DNA from: Zonotrichia leucophrys gambelii
Taxonomy: Eukaryota > Chordata > Aves > Passeriformes > Passerellidae
Length of the DNA: 64,000 nt
Reading direction: 5' to 3'
NCBI RefSeq assembly: GCF_028769735.1
Contig: NC_088179.1
Coordinates: forward strand, 3,469,501 to 3,533,500
Of this stretch, positions 12,209 to 25,130 are shown one piece after another. The translations under genes were made by a program, and so were the position numbers. The notes beneath the pieces were generated by a model. It was given only the letters and a program-made list of their open reading frames with translations. It was not told the origin of the DNA and did no database searches. The number at the start of each line of letters is the position of its first letter. Position 1 is the first letter of the stretch.

Positions 12209-15022
12209 CCCCCCAAAATGTCTCATTTGCAGCTGTCATTGGGCATTATTGTGCTTATTTTTTTCCCTTACAGCTTTAAAAACAGAAAACATTTTCCTGA
12301 AGTCAGTGGAACAATGCTGTGAATAAACTGATATGAGAGATCTAGTTCATCACTACAAACAACAAAAAGATCATGGTCAGTTCTATTACCTGATTGTCTT
12401 CTACCCAGCATGTAAAACCTCCACAAAAACAAAAAAGGAAAGAAGAGGGGGGAGAAGGGAATCTCCAAAATGACTGCCTGGAGCAGAGCACAATGGTGTA
12501 CACAGCTTTTGCACCCCAGGGTTCACACATTTGTTCCACTGTGGAAAGGAAACCAGAGGAAACCATTCCAAAAGACCAAGCAAGCCTGGCACATGAATAA
12601 AGTTGTGGCAACTCCTTGGTGGCACTGCCTTTCCCCATGAGCAGGGGCAGATAGCAAGGGTTCATCTCCTTTCCAGCCAGGAATTTCTGTATGTTTGGGT
12701 TTCATTGGTATTTTCCCACCTACTCTGCATTGCACACATACACACACAGAATTCCCTGGATTCCAGAGAAGAGAAGGAGCTGGTGCTCCACCTGAAATGG
12801 GCCAAATATGTTCCTTTCAGACTTCATCACACACACTTGTACCAGTGCCACAGCTGGGAAGCTTTTTTTACCCCATCTGCAGAATGTGGTTTGTGGATGC
12901 AAAAGTTGGCACACTCGGTAATTTGAAAATTGCAACTTGTGGAAAAATGAGAAGTGCTTTAATAACTTTCCTTTTATTATCATCTAATTTATCACAACTG
13001 CAATATTCAAAATTCTTCAAGGGTTCCTCAGCTGCATATCCCTGTGCAATTATGGCTCTTTAAGTAGTTATAATCTGCCAAGTGAGCTGTCATTGTATCT
13101 GATAAGTAATTTTGACAGCCATAATGTGCTGATTATGGAGCGACACTGGGAGGATGATGAGGGTCATTGCTGGGGTTTTGCCAGTTGAAGCTGCTTATTT
13201 TTCATTAACCACAGAACTGGTGGTAATGTACTTTCAGAGTGTTGGAAGAACTTCACTCAGGTGAGATTTACCCGCTTGAGAGCACCCTGTTTCTCTGGGT
13301 TCCTTCTGGTCCCCAAAAGAGCATCCTGCCCAGAGAGACATGCCAGGAAACAAGCAGATGAGCAAGTGGGCAATTTTTGGTCCTGAATCCCAGCTGTTTC
13401 CAGGTGTTTGCTGGGGATTTGTCAGATGACCCCCATCATCTCATGGTGTGCAGCTCTGCCCTGAGCCTTGGCACAAGCATGGCTAAATCCCTGTGTTATT
13501 TCATTATTTCATTTCCAGGAGTTCCTAAAGCAGTGCTTTGTTTGTATCTCTGTTTTATTATTTCCTTTGTGCTCAGTTTGCAAAAAATCACAAGCTTTTT
13601 TTTAACTGTCACATCTATAAACCCAGTCTTACTGAGACAAAATGTTCTAAGTATGTAATGAGAATAAAGATTCCTTGGGCTCTCCCTGACAACTGTTTGA
13701 TCCCTCTGTGTTCAGAATATGCCCTTGGAGCCACTTGTACAATTCTGTTATTTAACTCAAATATCATCATGACAGGCAGCCTGGTCTTTAGGCTTTGTGA
13801 TCACCTGCAAATTCCAGTGAATCCCCGAGGATCAGCATTTTCTCAATACATCTGGAAATGAGGTTTTCAGTAAACAAGGCTCTAATGCTGTGGCTGGAGA
13901 ATGATGATGATGATCCTGGTGTGAGTTGTGTGCTGCAGGCTGAGAGGAGAGGATGCTCTCAGGGGCATTTGTGTCCTCAGAGCAAGCAGGGGTGACTTGG
14001 AGTGAAACAACCCAGTACAGATAACACTGCCATTAGACAGCTTTGCACCATATTCACTGAGAGAAAATACCACTCTAAAATTAAACCATGATGTTCAGAA
14101 ATATATAGAATAAAAGCTGGCAGACAAGCTGCTTTCAGCAAATGCCTTGACAAGCAGTTACTCAGTTCCTCCTTCCAAAAACACATTTGTCACCCAAAAT
14201 TTCAGGTCTGTAAATGGCTGTTCTAAAAACTGTGTCGACACAGCACTTGCTTCCCAGAGCTAGAGCTGAGCATTCATGAGGGAGTTCTGCCACAGCCAAA
14301 TTCTGTTTGACCACTTGTGAAGGCATAAATGCAAATGCCACTCAGTGTTGTTGAGTGGTAACTACAAAACTGGCTTTGAATTAAACATACCTACTCTTGA
14401 TAAAATACGTTGTGTTTCCTGCTAGATATATTCAAATTAATATTATAATTTACTTCAGAAACTGCAAATAGAATTTGTTTCTTTACACTGTTGAGCAACA
14501 GTTAAACACAAACATAAATAAAAATTTATTTGCACTTTCTGAATCGCTGGAATGATTTATTGTTGTGGAACTTACATGGTGTTACTTTTTTATTGCTTTA
14601 TATTGCACATTTGGTTTTAATAGTTGCATCCTTCATTCTGCTAATTTCAGATTAAAAATTGAATTGCAACTGAAGTTCAGCCATAGCTCCTAAAGCATAA
14701 AAAATAAGCTTTGGTTTTCATTTTCTAGAATGAAAGTGGGGGGTGGAATACAGACTAAGTAGGAAAATAATCTCTCAGCAAGAACTGTGCTTGATATTAT
14801 TTGTACCAGCTGCTGGTAACTGTGAGATCTGTGTTCATTTTTGTACTACAACCTTTAGTTTTATTGCACTTTGGTTACCCAAGGTTAATTTAGACTTTAA
14901 ACAACTGTGGACTTTACCAGCACTCAGGAAGGGGTTGCCTTTTGCCATTGATAGCAATGCAAAATTTGTAAATAATCAGTAAGATCCTGTACTTTTAACT
15001 TCAGCTCTGTTTTCAGGTAGTC

Positions 15023-15038
15023 TTTTTTTTTTTTTTTT
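15023..15038. repeat. Poly(T) run, 16 bp
   Basis: An uninterrupted T run in intron DNA. No SINE or LINE body was recognised on its left or right, so it is listed as a simple repeat. Confidence 0.9.
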
Positions 15039-16533
15039 AAATGTGGTATCTCATTTGCTCAAAAAATTGATACACAACTGTCCTTGGAAGTTCACATTAT
15101 AAAACATTAAAAGAGTTTGTTATGCAAAGACTTATGCCTATACTTAAATCCAGACCTCTCAAAACTCCTGCAGCAGTCTTAACTCTTAGAGATGCAAAAT
15201 ATCCCAAAAGAAATAAAGATTTTAAGTAATTTAAATAATAGATTTTGAATCCACAAATATTTCAATATAGTGGTGAAACTGAAACATGTATCCACAACAT
15301 GTTTTGTTTCACATTGGATTCCACTGAATTTAGCATTTTTGTCATTCTCTGTGGACTTCAGTTTTGCACTTCCAGCAGGGACTTACTCAGGCTGATCTGA
15401 GGCAAAAATTGAGGGAACAGCAACCATGGTACATCCCCAGACAATGAAATGTTTGCAAGACCATGGATGCTTTGAGGACAGTATATCCAGCAATTAGGAA
15501 ATCCTAGAAAGGCCAAATTCACACTAAGTTGGAACCAAATCTGATGGTGAAAGTCCCAGTCCCTTTGCAGTACTCCATGTTTTCAGGACTGGCAACCCCA
15601 GGCTCCCACATGTGTGAAGAAGCAAGGAATGATTTTTTTTCTAAAAGTCACAAGCATCTCTCAAACTAACACAGCCAGAAGTGGGCAACAGACTTGGAGC
15701 AGGAGTCAAAGAGAAAGAGTAAAGTCATTAAATATTTATAGCAAAGTTGGCATAAATATGGTTTATCAAAAATGTAATCGCACGGAAGTAGAAGGATTTT
15801 GTGGATTTTTTGATGTTTTGAGGTTTCTGCGATTTCTGCAGTGCAGAGGGGGGTTTTGTGAGGACTGGATTGAGAGTCTGACCTTTCTCTGAAAACTATT
15901 TTGACACAGCTCAGTTTCATGAAAAGTTTCAAATAGCTTTTCATTTCACATTGGGGAAAAAAGCTAAACACCACCTTCAAAGCTGCTGAACAACACCATT
16001 TCTGTCCTCTGTGGAGCCCCTGCTCAAGAGGGCAAGAAACAGGAGAAGATCAAAGAGATACAGCAAATAAATAGGGGTTTTCAGTGGGCTAGATGATAAA
16101 AAGCACAAACACCAGATGTTGAGCTGACTGTGGTTTTGAATTTAGGGTTTAGAAAGCAAAGCTTTTTGCATTGCTGGATGGTTAATATGGGTGGGTGACA
16201 CGGGTTTGGTGATGCTCCAGCTAGGCCTCACCTCCCGGCCTGTGCCAAGCATGGCTGCCCCTCTCCACCCCTCAGGCAGCAGCGTGATGCATTTCCTCTG
16301 AGGGTTCCCTGAGCACGCCATTTAAATAAAATGTAACACCACAGCAGAGCAGGGCTGCCCAAATCCCAGAGGCAGTAAAGCTGCTCCATGTGGCTGCTGA
16401 TAGGAGCCCCGAGTCCAGGAAGCCAGAACAAAGGAGACCAGAGGAGCCACTTGGGTAAGTTTTCAAGAGGGTTTAACTTCAGAGAGGGGCCAGGAACAAG
16501 TAACAAATGACAAGGCTCCAACAGGGTAACAGC

Positions 16534-17156
16534 TGTGGGAACCCAGAACATACCTTTGGCTGTCCAGGATGGCCAGGACCCTGCCAGGGGGCTCAGAGAC
16601 CCTGGCACAGAGCCCAAAACACCTGTGGGTTTGATTATGACCCATGGAGCAAATTACCAACCTTAGATGAAGATCAGCAAGCCACAACAGTTTAGGTAGA
16701 ACAATAGTGAAGTTATCATGGGGTGGAAAAGTAGATTTTGGGGTTTCTGGAATGGGGGTTCAGGAGGCAAGATGGAGGGATCTGGGTGTGTCCAGCCTTT
16801 CTCCTTCTTCTTCTTGGCCTCCATCTTCTGCTGTGATGGTGGCACTCACAGATTGGTTTAGAGTAGCAGCTCACTGTCTAACACAGTGATAGGTATTGGA
16901 AAGTAATTATAAACATTGTATATGTAGTTTTTAGTATAAAGACATAACACCACCCCAGGGGCAGGCAGAGTGCCTGGAACTGTCCTGCTGGACAGACCTC
17001 AGCAGGACAGGAGAAAAATTTTTTATAGATAAGAAACAATAAACAACCTTGAGACCAAGAAATTAAGAGCTCCAACTCCTTCTTCAAGCGCTGGGATGGG
17101 AAAAGAGACTTTCTGACTTTTCTCAGGGTCACTCTGACAAGCTAAAGATCCCCACA
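16534..17156 (+). mobile_element. Solo LTR, family B (ERV-derived), copy 1
   Basis: This 623-bp element begins TGTGGGAACC and ends GATCCCCACA. It is flanked by an exact 6-bp target duplication, AACAGC, at 16528-16533 and 17157-17162. A TATA-like TATAAA at 16935-16940 precedes a poly(A) signal AATAAA at 17038-17043, the usual order across U3 and R, which sets the + orientation. The whole length matches 23989-24611 in reverse complement, and most of it matches 36740-37316. Intact ends and duplication with nothing between two LTRs make this a solo LTR left by recombination. The 6-bp duplication fits class II (ERVK-like) elements. A GAA/CTT-rich stretch lies near 16800. Confidence 0.92.
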
Positions 17157-17233
17157 AACAGCAACTTAAGAACAGGGGAGGGCACTAGGGGAGGATAACC
17201 AAGAGTAGAACGGCAGGGGAGGAACATAGGGCA

Positions 17234-17345
17234 GGGATAAGATTCCAGGGATAACAGGGATAACATGAGATAATAATAATGGATAATAATAATAATCATA
17301 ATAATGGGATAATAAAATGGGATAATAATAGGGAATAACATGGGA
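17234..17345. repeat. ATAA-rich simple repeat
   Basis: A run of GGGATAACA and (ATA)n/(AATAAT)n units broken by GGGATAA motifs, in an otherwise purine-rich stretch just past the LTR at 16534-17156. It is an impure microsatellite, likely variable in length between individuals. The flanking 17157-17700 is unusually A/G-rich and might derive from an old retroviral insert, but I could not assign it. Confidence 0.75.
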
Positions 17346-20300
17346 GGGGATCAGGCTGGACACACCAATGGAACTTCAAGAGAAGGGTAATAGACAAGGA
17401 AAGTTCTAGAGAAAGTAGTGGGTTACATTTGATGAACAAGGGAAGAGGGCAGTACTTCCAGGATTGGCAGGGAAGGATCTGAAAAACAGGGAGGTTGACA
17501 TGGGGGCTGATATAAGATTAGGTGGAAAACAGTAGTAAACAACTTCAGGGCAAAACCATTGAGGAAACCAAACATGGAATCAACCACTGTAAACTCACAA
17601 TAAGGAACACTTTAAGGTTACAACAGAAGAACAATCTACCACAGATAAGATATCCCAGTGTAAAATCTTAGGAGGAACAGAGCCCCTGTTTTTACAATGC
17701 AGTTGTTAATGGCTGTCCTGTACATTTAGGCTCAACACAGCTGCAGTTTCTATATCCATTGTAGTTGTTTTCATGCCAGTGAGAATATAAAAACCTTAAT
17801 CTAAGTTTCCATATAGGAGAAGTTACTTTATTCTGCTGCTGACCATGCCATTCCACAAAAGAGTCATGTTTGCAATCAGTCTGCGATTTCCTGGAGCACA
17901 ATTCCCCATACTGTGTCATGGGGCTGTGCTTCTGGAATTATTTTGGTGGCTGGAGTCCCATCTGAATCATGGAATATATCAGGATCTCTCCAAGCTGGCA
18001 ATCCTGCATTGAAAAACAAGGATCTTACTAAATTCTGAGTAGGAATTAGTTACTGTCTCAGAAAAAGCTGGGGTTTTGCTCTGCTTAACCATTTGTGCTG
18101 CTGTTAGGAGAATGAAAAGCTGGGAATAAGGAGCAACATGTCGAGTAGGGGTTGCCCACGGGCAGGTGGAAGTACTGAGATAGCTCACACAGCTCAGGTT
18201 CTCACACCTCCCATGTGTCAGGCATGGAGCCTGAGCAGGTGAAGGCAGCTCTGCCCAAGGCTGTGCTGGGGAGTCTTGAATTGCTGTGTCTGAAAAACCA
18301 TGTTCTCCTGAGCTGCCTGGGAGGGACACAACCCTGCAAGCCTGTTCTGCACAGAAACACAGACATTTGCTGGCTGTCTGCACTCTGGCCAGTGGCTGGA
18401 GCTGTCTCCTGGAGTACTGGCATGGTGGGGAGAAACCTTGCACTTAAGACCAGCACAATATAAAAAATAAAGGTTTTCTACTTCATAAAGGTGAAGTAGG
18501 AAACATTAAACTCAATAGTACAAAAGAGGAGGAGACTGTGAGGCTCAGAGGAATAGGATGAACTGAATATATTTTGTTAGAAGAAGCAATTCTAAGTGTC
18601 CAAACAAATTAGAGTACTGATCTTCCAGAGAAATGTGCATTTACTTTTTCTTTTGGTGAATTTTGTTATCTTCACTACGTGATTTCCATTCTGATAAAAA
18701 GCCAGATGCTGTAATTTTGACTGTGTTGCTTTTCATTTGAGATGATGCTTTGTAGGAGAAGTATTTGTGTCCAAAGTAACTTAGCGTGTGTAAGAGATCC
18801 AATCCAAATTATGACTTTACATCAGGAGCTGAGTATTTCAGATTGCTTAAAGACAGGCAAGTGGAAGTAAAGACAGATGAAAAAAAGCCATGATCAGGAG
18901 GAACCATATGGTACTCTTGTAACAATTAAACTCAGTGCTCTACTTTGGTGCGTGTCTGCAGGATGCACAGACTAATCCCTTGTGTCCAGGCTCCATGCCA
19001 AGATTAAATTAATGTTCCCAAATTTTTTATTTAATCTGCTTCTGTGTGAAGAGGCCACAGCAGAGTAAAGAGCTGAGTGAAAAACTGAGGATGTGTGAGC
19101 ACTTTATCCCTTTCCTAGCCTCTCACTCAATGCCTTGCCTTTCACGTGTGTTTTCATGGGCAAAAGGTAGAAGGGTCCTAGAACACCTGATGCATCTCTG
19201 AAATTTTACTGTGTGTGTTATCAAGAGTTTAGGAGCCACTGAAAATATCCATACTTTCCCTTTGAACTCATTTCATAGGCTGCCAATGCCATGCAAGCTC
19301 CACAATTACTCAAAGGTACAATATTGGAATTATTTTATGGTTGTTATTTTTGAAGGACAGCCATAGCTCCTAGTGCTTGGCTCTCCTCTGGTTTGCACGG
19401 AGTGTACTGTTTAAATTATGTGCTAGCCAGTCCAAAGTTCCTGATATAGCTGTCAAGTTAGAGCTAACTCATGCCTTTGATTCAAAAGAAACAGAAAAAC
19501 TGATTGATCATTCACTGTGTGCTTTAAATTAGCTAACTATGCCCCAAAAGAATGCCTTTAAAATTATTCAGGGAAATAATCATTTAATAAATTCAACATT
19601 TTCCAAGCTGCTTTATCTCAAAAATTGTCTGCCTTGATACAAGGCCCTAGGGAAAGTAGTTTAATTAAAAAGTAAGGTTTTCTGTCAGTCTGCTGAGCCC
19701 TCTGCAGACTAAACAGCTGCTGATTTTCTACTCTGAGTGTGACATGGTGATGTTCATTTTCTTGTTTATCTCTGTGTATCTCGCAAGGGAGCCAAATCTA
19801 GCAGGTCATGTTGGAGCACCTATCCTGCTGAAGGAAATATTTGTGTTAGGTTTGCCTCTTGGACTGTCAGAATTCTGTAAGCAATATGTATTTGCTAACC
19901 AAGATTCCTAATTCTAGGTCTCTATTTTGTTTGAAAGTCTTACATCATTGCTACTTTCACATCTTTTATTAGCATTTGTTCTTTAACTGCTCAGTAATAC
20001 TTAGTGGCAGGAAATTATTGCAAGCATTGTAATAACCTTTATAATTTTACATGCAGATACCTCTAGGTCGCTCTTTTAAAAATAGGTTCACCTTTTTTTT
20101 TTAAATTAGATACACACTAAATTGGGTCAGGGCTTCATAAGGCAAGTTATCTCCTATTTTTTCTGTGTGTAGACCTCACTAATCTAGAGGAGAAATAGCT
20201 TTGTGACCCATCTTTCAGGCACGAATGTGGAATTAGGGCAGTGGGAGCATCTGGGCCTCTGTGTCTCCTGCAAGAGGAGTGTCTGAAGCAAAGTGATTTT

Positions 20301-20695
20301 TGATCTGCTGCAGCCAAACCTGCAGACATTACAGCCTTGAGTGAGCATTGCCCAGAGAATGCAGGTGATGTGTGTGAAGACAAGGACGCAGAGGTGTTTG
20401 TGATTGTTATTGACACCTGCACAAAAGGAAAGCAGAAAATGACCCAGCTGGGAACTGTGTAATTCACAGCTTCACTTGGCTCCTGGGGGATAAAGGTCCT
20501 TTTATTAATGTGCTTTTTTACACAGGCTTAACTACACGGTTGCAGGATTAATTTTTCAAGTTTTTCATTATAATGTGGTATTGTAAAAAATGCCAAGGCA
20601 AATATTTCCCAGTGATGCTCATGTAACTGTTAGGGACACCGTGCTGTGCCCTACAGCACTGTAACTAAATGGGACAGCAGCTCCTGTGTGCTGAG

Positions 20696-21323
20696 TGTGA
20701 AAAACGCCAGTCGCTTGTTTTTAAAATTTTAAAAGTTTAATAGTAATAAAATGGTTATAAAATAGTAATACAATTAGAGTAATAATAATTTGGACAATTT
20801 GAATTAGGACAATATGAGACAATAGAGACAAACAGTTACAGATGTTCAGGTACCTTTTTCTGGGCAGCATGATCCCTAAAAAGGACCCACGTTAACAGAG
20901 GATTAACCCTTAAAAACAACAGCCTGTTGCATATTCATACACCTCATACATGATGCATAAATTCCATTCAAACACAGGATTCTGTGTGGTCAGTGTCAGC
21001 TTCTTCCTCTGAATCCTGACAGCATCTTCGAGGTGGGAAGAAGTTCATTTCTTCTGATAAGAGGGCAATAAATTCTCTTTCTCTGAAAGATTCAGGTGTC
21101 CTGTGGCTGCTATCTCGGTGCGAATCCTTTCTTTAAAAAAAGTATCCTACATAGCATAGTTTCTATTTTAACAATTTTTATAACCTAAAACTAAATTTAA
21201 CACAGTACTTAAGAGAATTAATTAATAAATTAATTAATAAATTAATACTTTCTAACACAACACATATAATATTCATTTTAATATTTGCAAAAAGCCAATC
21301 ATAAAATACATGCATTTTTCACA
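20696..21323. mobile_element. Solo LTR, family C (ERV-derived), copy 2
   Basis: This 628-bp element starts TGTGAAAAAC and ends TTTTTCACA, and is collinear with 1435-2008 in the same orientation. Flanks are CTGAG (20691-20695) and TTGAG (21324-21328), a 5-bp duplication with one mismatch. The same 5-bp size at the other copy supports an ERVL-like element. An internal block of (ATTAATAA)n at about 21210-21245 is expanded here relative to copy 1 and explains part of the length difference. Orientation is uncertain, as for copy 1. Confidence 0.77.
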
Positions 21324-23754
21324 TTGAGTGTGGATGCACTCCTGGATCCATGGGATACTTCCAAACATGAGACTTGAGGCTGACAACGCCTTCCATTGGT
21401 GCAGTGGGCATGGAGCTCCACACATTGATTAGAAAACTATACTTTTTTGCTACTTTTCTTAAAATCACACTTTCTTCCTTTTTTGACTCTCTTGAATCTG
21501 GCAGATTTTAGAAAGAATAAAAGATTAAGAAATGTTTCAAATTGTTTGCAATACAGTGTTAATTTGGTAAGGGTTTGATTGATGGGAGGAAGGAAAGAAA
21601 ATATTTTATATTTCTATGCTTATAGAGGGTGTTTGCAAAAGCCACAGTCAGTAATTAATTAACCACATCTTTATGTGCACAAACATTTATCTCCTTGTTA
21701 CTTAGTTTTCTAATCCACCTCAAGGTTTATTGCAGCTTTCAAATAAACATCTATCAGTTCTCCATCATTTGAGGTGGAGTGCAGACCTGAGTGGGACGTG
21801 CTGTGCATCTCAGCAGTTGGGGATTCCAATGTGGTCAGAGAGCAATGTGGTCAGATATCTCGCTAAAATAACAGTTTGTCCAGAAAAATCACACTTTGTA
21901 AGCAACATTTATGTAAACAAAATTGCAGATGAGGGAAATTTATTGTGGAGCCAGGAGGAAAGGCAGATATCACTGCTGCTTTTATGCTGCCCACAGAACT
22001 GTCTTTATCCTGAGCAGCTGGTCCCTGCTTCAGGAGAAGGATGAGGTCTGGTTCATTTGGTGTGAGCTTATGGCACTGATGAATAACTTGAACTGCAAGT
22101 GCAGTTTTCCCCTCTTCCAGTTTCAAATCCATGGAACAGCAAGTGTAGCACTGGATTTATGCTCTTTCTTTGCAGAGCATGTTGCCCATAAAATTAGATG
22201 TGACAAAATAATAATTTTTGGTATTGAGGCATGAATGCCTCCCTCTATTCATGATTTCAGTATTGCTTCCTGGAATTTAGTATTGCAGTGTGAGTTTAAT
22301 AGCATTGACTTAAATGAGCTGGAAAAGCATATACAGTAGTTACTCCCTTATATTTTTTTGCTATCTTTACAGATATTTTACATCTCTTATTATTTTGCTT
22401 TATTTTCCCAAACAACTGCTCTTTCTTCCTTCAAAACATAACCTTCTGCATTCAGTAATTATTTAAACAGTAGAAACAACCTGTGATAGAAAAACCTGTC
22501 AAAGCTGTGAACCTTCCCAGTGGCATGGAGACACTCCAAAGGTCACCAGCTCTGCACTGCAGGAGGTGTTTGCAGGATTCCGGCAGAGAAACTTGTATAC
22601 AACTGTTATTGTGGAAGGCTGGATTATAAAAAAAAAACCAAACAGAGGAACAGCAACCCCTAAAAAAAGTTATTGGAAAATCTGACATTGACAGCAGGTC
22701 GTGGGTCGGTGCTGTATTTCTGAGAAAGCAGCAAACTGAGCAGTGTCCCAGCAGGTACTTATTTGCAGGTGGCCATCAAAGTGCCAGGAGAAATCCTTGC
22801 TGACAAATTTTCCAAGAACAGCATGCCTGTGTTTATGTTTCCATCTGCATGTAAACCTTAAAGATTCAAATTGGATTCATATTGAGAGTACTTCAGTTTT
22901 GTTGACAAACTTAGTTAGAACAAGAGGAGAGTCATGCCTCAAGCAAATCCACATGTTATACAAAATTTTTGGAAGCCTACTGGTGGCATGTAGTGTATGG
23001 AGAAGGAGACAGCAGTGTTACTGTCATTCATGTGCAAAGCTTTGGAGGTCACTGTAACAGTTTGATCGTGGCATTTCTGCCTGTTCTTTGCATCAAAACT
23101 TGATATGCATCTGTCCTGAACAGGGGTTTTGTCTCCTTCAAGGTGGGAGTGAGTTTGCCATGGGATCCTGGGACTTTTGATTCTTTGGGATCTTCCAGGG
23201 TCTCTGTGCTTACCTCAGGAAGTATAAAACTGCAACCTTAATTTTAAATAAAGGATTATCTTTGTGTTGATTTGCATGTTGGAGAAAAACCCACGTGGAA
23301 GTGTAATACAAGTCTAGAGAGCAATAAAATTAGAACAGGATATGAATGTAAATGAGTAATTTTGTCAGCAGCAAACTAATGAAGCCTGGTTTCCCAGAGA
23401 TTTGAGCTTCATATTTGATTTACTGCTACCTAAAAGGTACAAGACAGAATTGAAGCTTTTCTTCTTGTGGAGCTTTTAGAACACTTTTGTGTGCTCTCTC
23501 TGCCGTTTAGTGAGATGTGACCTCTTTGTCACCCCTCTGCTTTTTCTGTAGCATCTCTGTATTGTGGAGCTGCATAATTTCATAGCACTTGAGGGAAACA
23601 ATTCATCTCTTTAAAACATAGTTCAAGTTAACAGATGGTTTCAGGAACAAGTCCATGTGTGTAGTCACACATCCAGACGTGTCCTGGACACAGCAGAGTG
23701 ATCTCCATTCCATAAGGAATCACGAGTTTGCCTGAGCATGCAGTTGTCACTGAG

Positions 23755-23988
23755 GCTGGAAAAATTATTGAGTCCAACCTGTAGAATTATTGAGTCCAGC
23801 AATAACCCAGCAGTTCCAAGCCACCGCTAACCCATGTCCCTGAGTGCCACATTCACATGGCTTTTGAATCCCTCCAGGGATGGTGATGCCACTGCTGCCC
23901 TGAGCACCCTGTGCCGGTGCCTGACCCACACTTCTGGTGGAAACATTTCTTTCCTGACATCCAATCTAAACCTCCCCTGGCGCCACTT
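23755..23988 (-). mobile_element. CR1 LINE fragment, 3' part (left piece of a split copy)
   Basis: Read on the minus strand this is the 3' end of a chicken-repeat-1 LINE: the + strand carries the antisense of the well-known block around the 'CTCCAGGGATGGTGATGCC' phrase and GGCTTTTGAATCC. The element continues at 24612 after the LTR nested at 23989-24611, where CAACTTGAG resumes the CR1 line exactly where it broke off. CR1 is the dominant LINE of birds and other sauropsids. The copy is decayed and 5'-truncated, with no usable reverse transcriptase frame. Confidence 0.85.
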
Positions 23989-24611
23989 TGTCGGGATCTC
24001 TAGCTTGTCAGAGTGACCCCAAGAAAAGTTCCAAAGTCTCTTTTCCCAGCCTGGTGCTTGAAGGAGGAGTCAGAGCTCTTCATTTCTCGGTCTCAAGGTT
24101 GTTTATTGTTTCTTATCTATAAAATTCTTTCTCCTGCCCTGCCGAGGTCCATCCAGCAGGACAGTTCCAGGCACTCTGCCTGCCCCCAGGGCAGTGTTAT
24201 GTCTTTATACTAAAAACTACGTGTACAATGTTTACAATTACTTCCCAATACCTATCACCTGTGTTAGACAGTGAGCTGCTACTCTAAACCAATCTGTCAG
24301 TGCCACCATCACAGCAGAAGATGGAGGCCAAGAAGAAGAAGGAGAAAGGCTGGACATGCCCAGATCCCTCCATCTTGCCTCCTGAACCCCCATACCAAAA
24401 ACCCCAAAATCTACTTTTCCACCCTGTGATAACTTCACTATTATTCTACCTAAACTGTTGTGGCTTGCTGATCTTCATACAAGGTTGGTAATTTGCTCCA
24501 TGGGTCATAATCAAACCCACAGGTGTTTTGGGCTCTGTGCCAGGGTCTCTGAGCCCCCTGGCAGGGTCTTGGCTGCTCAGGACAGCCAGAGGGATGTGCT
24601 GGGTTCCCACA
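23989..24611 (-). mobile_element. Solo LTR, family B, copy 2, nested inside a CR1
   Basis: This 623-bp element on the + strand begins TGTCGGGATC and ends GGTTCCCACA, the reverse complement of 16534-17156 and the same length. Minus-strand signals are TATAAA at 24204-24209 and AATAAA at 24102-24107. Flanks are CCACTT (23983-23988) and CAACTT (24612-24617), a 6-bp duplication with one mismatch; CAACTT is what CR1 carries at this spot, so the left copy has mutated. It split a pre-existing CR1 and so is younger than that CR1. Confidence 0.92.
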
Positions 24612-25130
24612 CAACTTGAGCCATTTACTCACCCTGTCAGTTGTTACCTTGGAGAAGAGACTGACTCCCATCCCACCAGAGCCTCCTCTCAGAGAGCACT
24701 GGGGTCTCCCCTGGGCCTCCATTTCTGCTGGCTGAGCCCCCCTCCAGCTCCCCCAGCTGCTCCTCACCAGCCTTGTGCTCCAGCCTTGTGCTCCAGCCCT
24801 TCCCCAGCTCAGTTCCCCTCTCTGGACTCACTGCAGCCCCCCAGGGTCTTCCTTGCAGTGAGAGACCCAGAACTGGGCATGGGATTTGGTGTGTGGCTGC
24901 CCCAGTGCTGAGTACAGGGGACAATCACTTCTGCTGGTGGCCACACTGGTCCAGGCCAGGTACCAAATTGGCTTTTTGGGCCACCTGGGCACACCTGGCT
25001 CATGTTCAGCCACTGTGGACCAGCACCCACAGGTCCTGTTCTGTCTGGCATTGTCACCCCAGGCTGGAGCACTGCAGGCTCGTGGTGGCCCTGCTTGGTC
25101 TTGCTGAACCTCAGCCAGCACAATGAAACA
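24612..25130 (-). mobile_element. CR1 LINE fragment (right piece of the split copy)
   Basis: Continuation of the CR1 at 23755-23988 after the nested LTR. The + strand resumes with CAACTTGAG and runs through antisense CR1 text such as GTTACCTTGGAGAAGAGACTG and the GC-rich stretch past 24700. Open frames of up to about 127 codons on both strands here are frames through decayed, GC-rich LINE DNA, not genes. The right boundary is approximate: the match fades into ordinary intron near 25130. Confidence 0.7.

Noticed and set aside
16228..16617. Minus-strand open frame of 129 codons
   Set aside because: It runs across the edge of a family B LTR and GC-richer intron DNA; no domain is recognisable.
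18202..18463. Opposed open frames of 82 to 154 codons
   Set aside because: Both strands stay open over the same GC-richer patch; neither looks like a known protein and there are no good flanking splice sites.
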